Source of the DNA: Paenibacillus ginsengihumi DSM 21568
Lineage (GTDB): Bacteria > Bacillota > Bacilli > Paenibacillales > NBRC-103111
Direction: 5' to 3'
NCBI RefSeq assembly: GCF_000380965.1
Contig: NZ_KB905564.1
Location: forward strand, 22,314-86,313
DNA length: 64,000 nt
The stretch's first letter is position 1. Every line of letters begins with the position of its first letter. Shown here piece by piece: positions 60,082 through 64,000 of the stretch. The notes below the pieces were generated by a model. The model searched no databases. It was not told the DNA's origin and worked only from the letters and a program-made list of their open reading frames with translations. Both the position numbers and the translations under genes were made by a program.

Positions 60082-61125
60082 ATGTGGCATCCTGACGAAT
60101 TTCTGGAGAAGCTGTACCGAAAGCTGGAGACAGGGCGCAGCAAGCGAGTCGAGACAACGGAGCAGAAGCAAGCGCGGCTTCGCCGGCGCCTGCGTGAAGC
60201 GCTCGGATTCGTCGACCATCTGGAGGAATGGCAGGCGCCGCTTGAGCCGGTGCTGCTCGAGCGGGCGGAGCGGGACGATTTCGTTCGCGAACGAGTGGAG
60301 TACAGCACGTCGGACGGGCTCCGCGTTCCGGCCTATGTGCTTATCCCGAGGGGGGCGGAGCCGGGCCGTACGCCCGCGGTGCTGGCCTGGCATGGTCACG
60401 GCTACGGCAGCCGGGAGGCGGTGGGCCTGCTTCCCGACGGTTCGGAGCTGAGCGGTCCGCCGGGCATCCATGCGAACTTCGCGCTGGAGCTGGTCCGCCG
60501 CGGCCTCGTCGTGCTCGTCCCCGAAATCGTCGGCTTCGGCGACCGCAAGCTGCGGCGGGATGTGGAAAGAGACCCGAAGGCCGGCAATTCGTGCTTCTCC
60601 ATCGCCTCCGAGCTGCTGCTGGCGGGAAGCACGATCGCCGGGCTGCGGGTGTTCGAGGCGATGCGCGCCGCCGATTATTTGACCGCCCGTCCGGAGGTCG
60701 ACCCGCTGCGGATCGGCAATATGGGCTTCTCCGGCGGTGGGATGGTCGCCTCGCTGTCGGCGGCGCTCGACGAGCGCATCCGCGCTTCGGTCATCTGCGG
60801 ATATTCCAATACGTACAAGGGCAGCATTTTGGCGCGCCCGCACTGTCTTGACAATTATATCCCCGGCATATTGACCGAAGCGGAGATGCCCGACCTGCTC
60901 GGGCTGATCGCGCCGCGCGCGCTGTTCATCGAGTCCGGCACGTTCGACGGGCTGTTTCCTGTCGAGCGGGTCAAGGAAGCGATCGGACAGGTGGCGCAGA
61001 CGTACGGCGCGCTGAACGCAGAAGCCCGCTTCACGTTCGATCTGTTCGAGGGCAAGCATGAGATCAGCGGCCGACATTCGTACGACTGGCTGGCCAAGAT
61101 GCTGCGTCAGGAGCCGGCCGTCTAA
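60082..61125 (+). CDS. Dienelactone-hydrolase/acetyl-esterase-like alpha/beta hydrolase
   Basis: A 347-aa cytoplasmic alpha/beta hydrolase. The nucleophile elbow is IGNMGFSGGGMVAS (Ser about 218). Before it come VLAWHGHGYGSREAVG (oxyanion region) and LVVLVPEIVGFGDRKL. The Asp is likely in ALFIESGTFDGLFP and the His in FEGKHEISGRHS. The family includes large acetyl esterases found in pectin and xylan loci. By position after GH28 it probably removes acetyl groups from pectic oligosaccharides. The ATG has AAAGGAGG upstream. This appears to be the last gene of the locus. Confidence 0.85.
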   Translation: MWHPDEFLEKLYRKLETGRSKRVETTEQKQARLRRRLREALGFVDHLEEWQAPLEPVLLERAERDDFVRERVEYSTSDGLRVPAYVLIPRGAEPGRTPAVLAWHGHGYGSREAVGLLPDGSELSGPPGIHANFALELVRRGLVVLVPEIVGFGDRKLRRDVERDPKAGNSCFSIASELLLAGSTIAGLRVFEAMRAADYLTARPEVDPLRIGNMGFSGGGMVASLSAALDERIRASVICGYSNTYKGSILARPHCLDNYIPGILTEAEMPDLLGLIAPRALFIESGTFDGLFPVERVKEAIGQVAQTYGALNAEARFTFDLFEGKHEISGRHSYDWLAKMLRQEPAV

Positions 61126-61222
61126 TCGTTGCAAGCGGAGCGATTCCTTCGTCATCGGGCATCACCTTCTTCGATATTGAAAATTCAGTGCGTGGAAACG
61201 CCGAATTTCCGGGGAGAGTCAG

Positions 61223-61460
61223 CAATGTTGTATTTTGTACAACAAAAACGGGGGTATAAACCGCATTTGCCGCTCATTGTTGTAAAAAGTGCAACATTTC
61301 AGGAGATGTTCCCGGGTTTGCGGTGAATCACGCCCAAATTATTGCACAAAATGCAACATTCCCTTTCCTCTGGCGCGATGGATGCGGAAAATGTTGCATT
61401 TTTTGCAGGATCTGCTGCCTCATGTGCCTGAGTCTGTCCGGGGAGGAGCAGCGCTAACGC
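61223..61460. repeat. Extragenic hairpin-array repeat, family A, copy 2 (inverted)
   Basis: Reverse-oriented homologue of 15813-16043. It carries the same four GTTGTA/GTTGCA hairpins (first TTGTATTTTGTACAA at 61228-61242, last near 61391-61407) and the terminal CAGCGCTAACGC (61449-61460). Confidence 0.9.
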
Positions 61461-61544
61461 AGTGTTTGGGGGGCGCTGGATGAGTATGCTGAGCATCATG
61501 GTAGTTAGAAGCAGTTTGCGGTTTGCGGCCAAGTGCGAAAAGCG

Positions 61545-61737
61545 GCTAACGCTAGCCGCAGAGCTTATTTCACTCGAAACGACCGGTATGAAATTGTAAC
61601 GCAAGTGAGCAGCCTTATTCGGCATTTTGGGCTACCCGATTCGGCGTTTTTGCCCAAATAATGCTCCCTAGTTGCGTTACATTTTTCAAAGGCCGCATTT
61701 CATCAAGATAGGGTTTGTCACTTGCGTTAGAGAGGAT
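61545..61737. mobile_element. MITE-like element, repeat family B, copy 2 (inverted, diverged)
   Basis: The ends CTAACGC (61546-61552) and GCGTTAG (61724-61730) and the inner pair GTAACGC (61596) / GCGTTAC (61674-61680) match copy 1 at 44793-44992 in reverse. The shared core is GATTCGGCGTTTTT. The outer repeats have decayed. Confidence 0.75.
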
Positions 61738-61856
61738 ATGACGATTAATGGCTCGCTTGCAAACCTCGGTTTAACGTTACAGGAAGTTTAACTTCGCTAA
61801 AGGATTAACGGCGACGGTGCCGGAGCCCCGCAAGCGAAGTGCGACGTTCTGTACCA

Positions 61857-61922
61857 AGAAAAACGACTGCTAGACCGCGGCCCGTTCATCCTTGAATGGG
61901 CATCGATAGATGTTTTTCACTT
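61857..61922. repeat. Repeat family C, copy 3
   Basis: AGAAAAACGACTGCTAGACC followed by a TCCTTGAATGG word and ATCGATAGATGTTTTTC, related to 57034-57108. Confidence 0.65.
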
Positions 61923-62235
61923 CGCAGAGCACCTGTTTAAGCTTCGCCGCACAAGCCCCCGCTTGGTGAAGCGATTCGGGGGTGAAGCCAGCGCGAATGC
62001 GAAAGAAAGTGGCTGCCGGGTTCAACGTCGCCCTATGCCCTTATAGAGAAACCTTGGTCATTCGAGCGCGCGAGCGAGAGCAGCAGCATGTTTCGGTGAA
62101 TCCAATCATGATAAGCCGCTTTGCCATAAGCAGTCGGGGGTCAACCCCCGCTGCCGGGCGAAGCGGCTTTTGCGCATTGCGAGGAGATGCCCCCGGAAAG
62201 TGCGTCAGTCGCTCTATTTCCTGGTCCCCATTTGT

Positions 62236-62328
62236 TGACGTTTCGGGAAGCCGTCATCCGCTCGTCGCTCGAATTTTCGGTGACGTTCCGGGATGTCGTG
62301 ATCCGCTCGTCGCTCGAATTTTCGGTGA
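62236..62328. repeat. 45-bp tandem repeat, two units plus a stub
   Basis: Units 62236-62280 and 62281-62325 begin TGACGTTTCGGG or TGACGTTCCGGG and share an identical 28-bp end (62256-62283 and 62301-62328). It is the last of four repeat types packed between 61.2 and 62.35 kb; no gene is supportable in 61126-62507. Confidence 0.8.
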
Positions 62329-62435
62329 TTCGCTTCCGGAATGCGGCGCCATGTGCTTGAAACGGTCGTTCTTGAGTGAACGCAAGAGGGGTTAATATCA
62401 TTTTAAAGCAAAAACATGATTGAATAGATCATAAA

Positions 62436-62454
62436 TTTGATTTAAACTATCAAA
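62436..62454. promoter_or_regulatory. Small dyad upstream of the Gfo/Idh gene
   Basis: TTTGAT, seven bases, ATCAAA lies 54 bp before the start of the oxidoreductase gene, in an AT-rich promoter region. Confidence 0.35.
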
Positions 62455-62507
62455 TAGAAAAAGTGTGCTAATCATTCATAACTTTTATATATAAAGGAGC
62501 GACAAAC

Positions 62508-63794
62508 ATGAACGCGGAATCTTCCACCAAGCTCATGACAGCGGTCGTCGTCGGTGCGGGAAACCGCAGCCTCGTCTATGCCTCGTATGCCTCCAAGCAT
62601 CCCGAGGAGCTGCGCATCGTCGGCGTCGTGGAGCCCGATGCGTCCCGCAGACAGCTGGCGGCCGAGCGGTTCGGGCTCCCGCCCGAGGCCTGCTTCTCCA
62701 CCGTCGAAGAGCTGATCGCCGGGGGAACCCGGCTGGCCGACGCGGCGATTAACGGCACGATGGATGAGCTTCACGTCGAGACGACCGTCCCGCTGCTGCG
62801 GGCCGGCTATCACGTGCTGCTGGAGAAGCCGATCGGCATCACGGAGGAGGAGGTCGAGACGATTCGGCAGGAGGCGCGCAGGAATGACCGGATCGTTATG
62901 GTATGCCATGTGCTGCGGTATGCGCCGTTTTATCGGGCGATCAAGGAGCGGCTGGTGGAAGGCGCGATCGGAGAGATCGTCAATATTCAGACGGCCGAGC
63001 ACGTCAGCTATCATCATATGGCCGTCTCTTTTGTCCGCGGCAAGTGGAACTCCAAGGAGAAGTGCGGCTCCTCGATGATTATGGCGAAGTGCTGCCACGA
63101 TACGGATCTACTGTCGTGGCTGGCCGGGGATGCGAAGCCGGTTAAAGTGTCGAGCTTCGGGAGCCTGATGCAGTTCCGCCCGGACAAGGCGCCGGAGGGG
63201 TCAGGCACGCGCTGTCTCGTCGATTGCCGAATCGAGGACTCCTGTCCGTATTCGGCCCGCAAAAATTACATCGAGCAAGGCTTGTGGAAATCGTACGTCT
63301 GGCCGAACTGGCATCTCGGCTCGCGACCGACCGAGGAGCAGCTGGCCGAATCGCTGCGCACGGACAATCCGTACGGCCGCTGCGTCTGGCGCTGCGACAA
63401 CGATGTCGTCGATCACCAATCCGTTATCGTGGAATTCGACAGCGGTGCGACCGCTTCCCATAATATGATCGGCGCCACCTCCCGACCGTGCCGGATCATT
63501 CATATCGTCGGCACGAAGGGCGAGATGCTGGGCGTTATGGAAGACGGGGAGTTCGTCGTACGGACCCACGATGCGCGCAAAGGGCGCGAATACGCCGAGG
63601 AGAAGGTGAAGATCGACGTCGCAGGCGACAACCATGGCGGCGGCGACCTGCGGCTCGTGCACGATTTTGTGCGCGTGCTGCGCGGCGAGCAACCTTCCAT
63701 CTCGACGACCTCGCTCGATCAGTCCATCGACGGGCACCGAATCGGTTTTGCTGCCGAGCGGGCCCGCGTCAGCGGGTGTATAGTACACTTATAA
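62508..63794 (+). CDS. Gfo/Idh/MocA-family oxidoreductase
   Basis: A 428-aa NAD(P)-dependent sugar or inositol-type dehydrogenase. The Rossmann start is TAVVVGAGNRSLVYASYA. The cofactor-sugar motif is YHVLLEKPIGITEEE (EKP) and the C-terminal domain contains SMIMAKCCHDTDLLSWLAG and DHQSVIVEFDSGATASHNM. Eight cysteines, several of them clustered (CLVDCRIEDSC, CVWRC), are unusual but present in some members. Substrate unknown. The ATG has AAAGGAG upstream. Downstream (63795-64000) no gene is seen. Confidence 0.92.
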   Translation: MNAESSTKLMTAVVVGAGNRSLVYASYASKHPEELRIVGVVEPDASRRQLAAERFGLPPEACFSTVEELIAGGTRLADAAINGTMDELHVETTVPLLRAGYHVLLEKPIGITEEEVETIRQEARRNDRIVMVCHVLRYAPFYRAIKERLVEGAIGEIVNIQTAEHVSYHHMAVSFVRGKWNSKEKCGSSMIMAKCCHDTDLLSWLAGDAKPVKVSSFGSLMQFRPDKAPEGSGTRCLVDCRIEDSCPYSARKNYIEQGLWKSYVWPNWHLGSRPTEEQLAESLRTDNPYGRCVWRCDNDVVDHQSVIVEFDSGATASHNMIGATSRPCRIIHIVGTKGEMLGVMEDGEFVVRTHDARKGREYAEEKVKIDVAGDNHGGGDLRLVHDFVRVLRGEQPSISTTSLDQSIDGHRIGFAAERARVSGCIVHL

Positions 63795-64000
63795 AGTAAA
63801 ATTTATCCTGAATTTCGAAAGCGCATAAGATCAATGCAAGATGCTAAAGCAATGGCGACTTAAGATGTAAAAATGCAGGAGTTTCCCATGCCTGGTGGAG
63901 ACGGAAGCTTGCGGCGGATGGTCTTTCCCCCTCCCCAATGAAGAGGCAGTCCTTATTTCCATGTAAAATTTTGCTATCATCATTCTAACTGCGCCACTCG

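Noticed and set aside
62236..62328. CRISPR array
   Set aside because: Only two adjoining 45-bp units without spacers; a plain tandem repeat. No cas genes occur in the window.

Overview
The window reads as chromosome of a spore-forming, carbohydrate-degrading Paenibacillaceae bacterium, most likely Paenibacillus or a close relative. This is inferred from gene content and style. Evidence includes a SleB-type cortex-lytic enzyme, an S-layer-anchored (SLH) surface protein, two large membrane-bound AraC-type sugar regulators, LplB/YtcP-type permeases with a LipO-type binding protein, consensus AGGAGG ribosome sites and moderately high GC. No rRNA, tRNA, CRISPR array, prophage or intact insertion sequence was seen.

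Layout. 0-1.4 kb: 3' part of a GH13 alpha-glucosidase, then 1.1 kb of repeats. 2.5-6.2 kb: small membrane protein, a BlaI/M56 (BlaR1-like) sensor pair with operator, and a serine hydrolase that seems to start on ATA. 6.3-11.5 kb: repeat element, hypothetical protein, two GNAT acetyltransferases (one SatA), a deaminase and an SLH-anchored serine hydrolase. 11.6-15.1 kb: broken sugar-uptake genes in front of an intact GH95 fucosidase. 15.3-18.6 kb: Dabb protein, extragenic repeats, and an mhq-like quinone detoxification operon with twin operators. 19-23 kb: RelP-type alarmone synthetase, SleB, PDZ-less HtrA, and an RlmA(II)-type 23S rRNA methyltransferase preceded by a candidate RLR leader peptide and attenuator. 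23.4-28.6 kb: YhgE/Pip protein with three internal repeats, frameshifted Lrp gene, SufT-like protein, MarR. 28.7-32.3 kb: EmrAB-like efflux pair, WrbA-like flavoprotein and a disordered membrane protein. 32.6-34.4 kb: DeoR regulator and glycerophosphodiesterase. 34.8-41.2 kb: AraC-type regulator, tctCBA tripartite transporter and SDR dehydrogenase. 41.4-44.2 kb: divergent xylA/xylR with xylO and cre. 44.4-50 kb: orphan copZ, a 200-bp MITE-like element, YihY, GntR, DUF1450, MarR, phasin-like and UbiB-family genes. 50.3-61.1 kb: a pectin (rhamnogalacturonan) utilization locus of AraC regulator, binding protein, two permeases, GH105, GH28 and esterase. 61.2-62.3 kb: stacked repeats. 62.5-63.8 kb: Gfo/Idh/MocA oxidoreductase.

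How it fits together. Much of the window is catabolic. Outer-surface sensors (AraC-type) control importers (ABC or tripartite), whose substrates feed cytoplasmic hydrolases and xylose isomerase. A second theme is stress and drug response: BlaI/M56, SatA, RlmA(II), MarR-EmrAB, the mhq genes, CopZ and RelP. A third is unusually rich extragenic repeat DNA: hairpin arrays, a MITE-like pair in opposite orientations, and short interspersed cores. The most interesting single item is the 8-codon leader ORF ending in Arg-Leu-Arg upstream of the rRNA methyltransferase. It suggests drug-dependent ribosome stalling as the control. All functions are read from sequence by eye; no database search was run.
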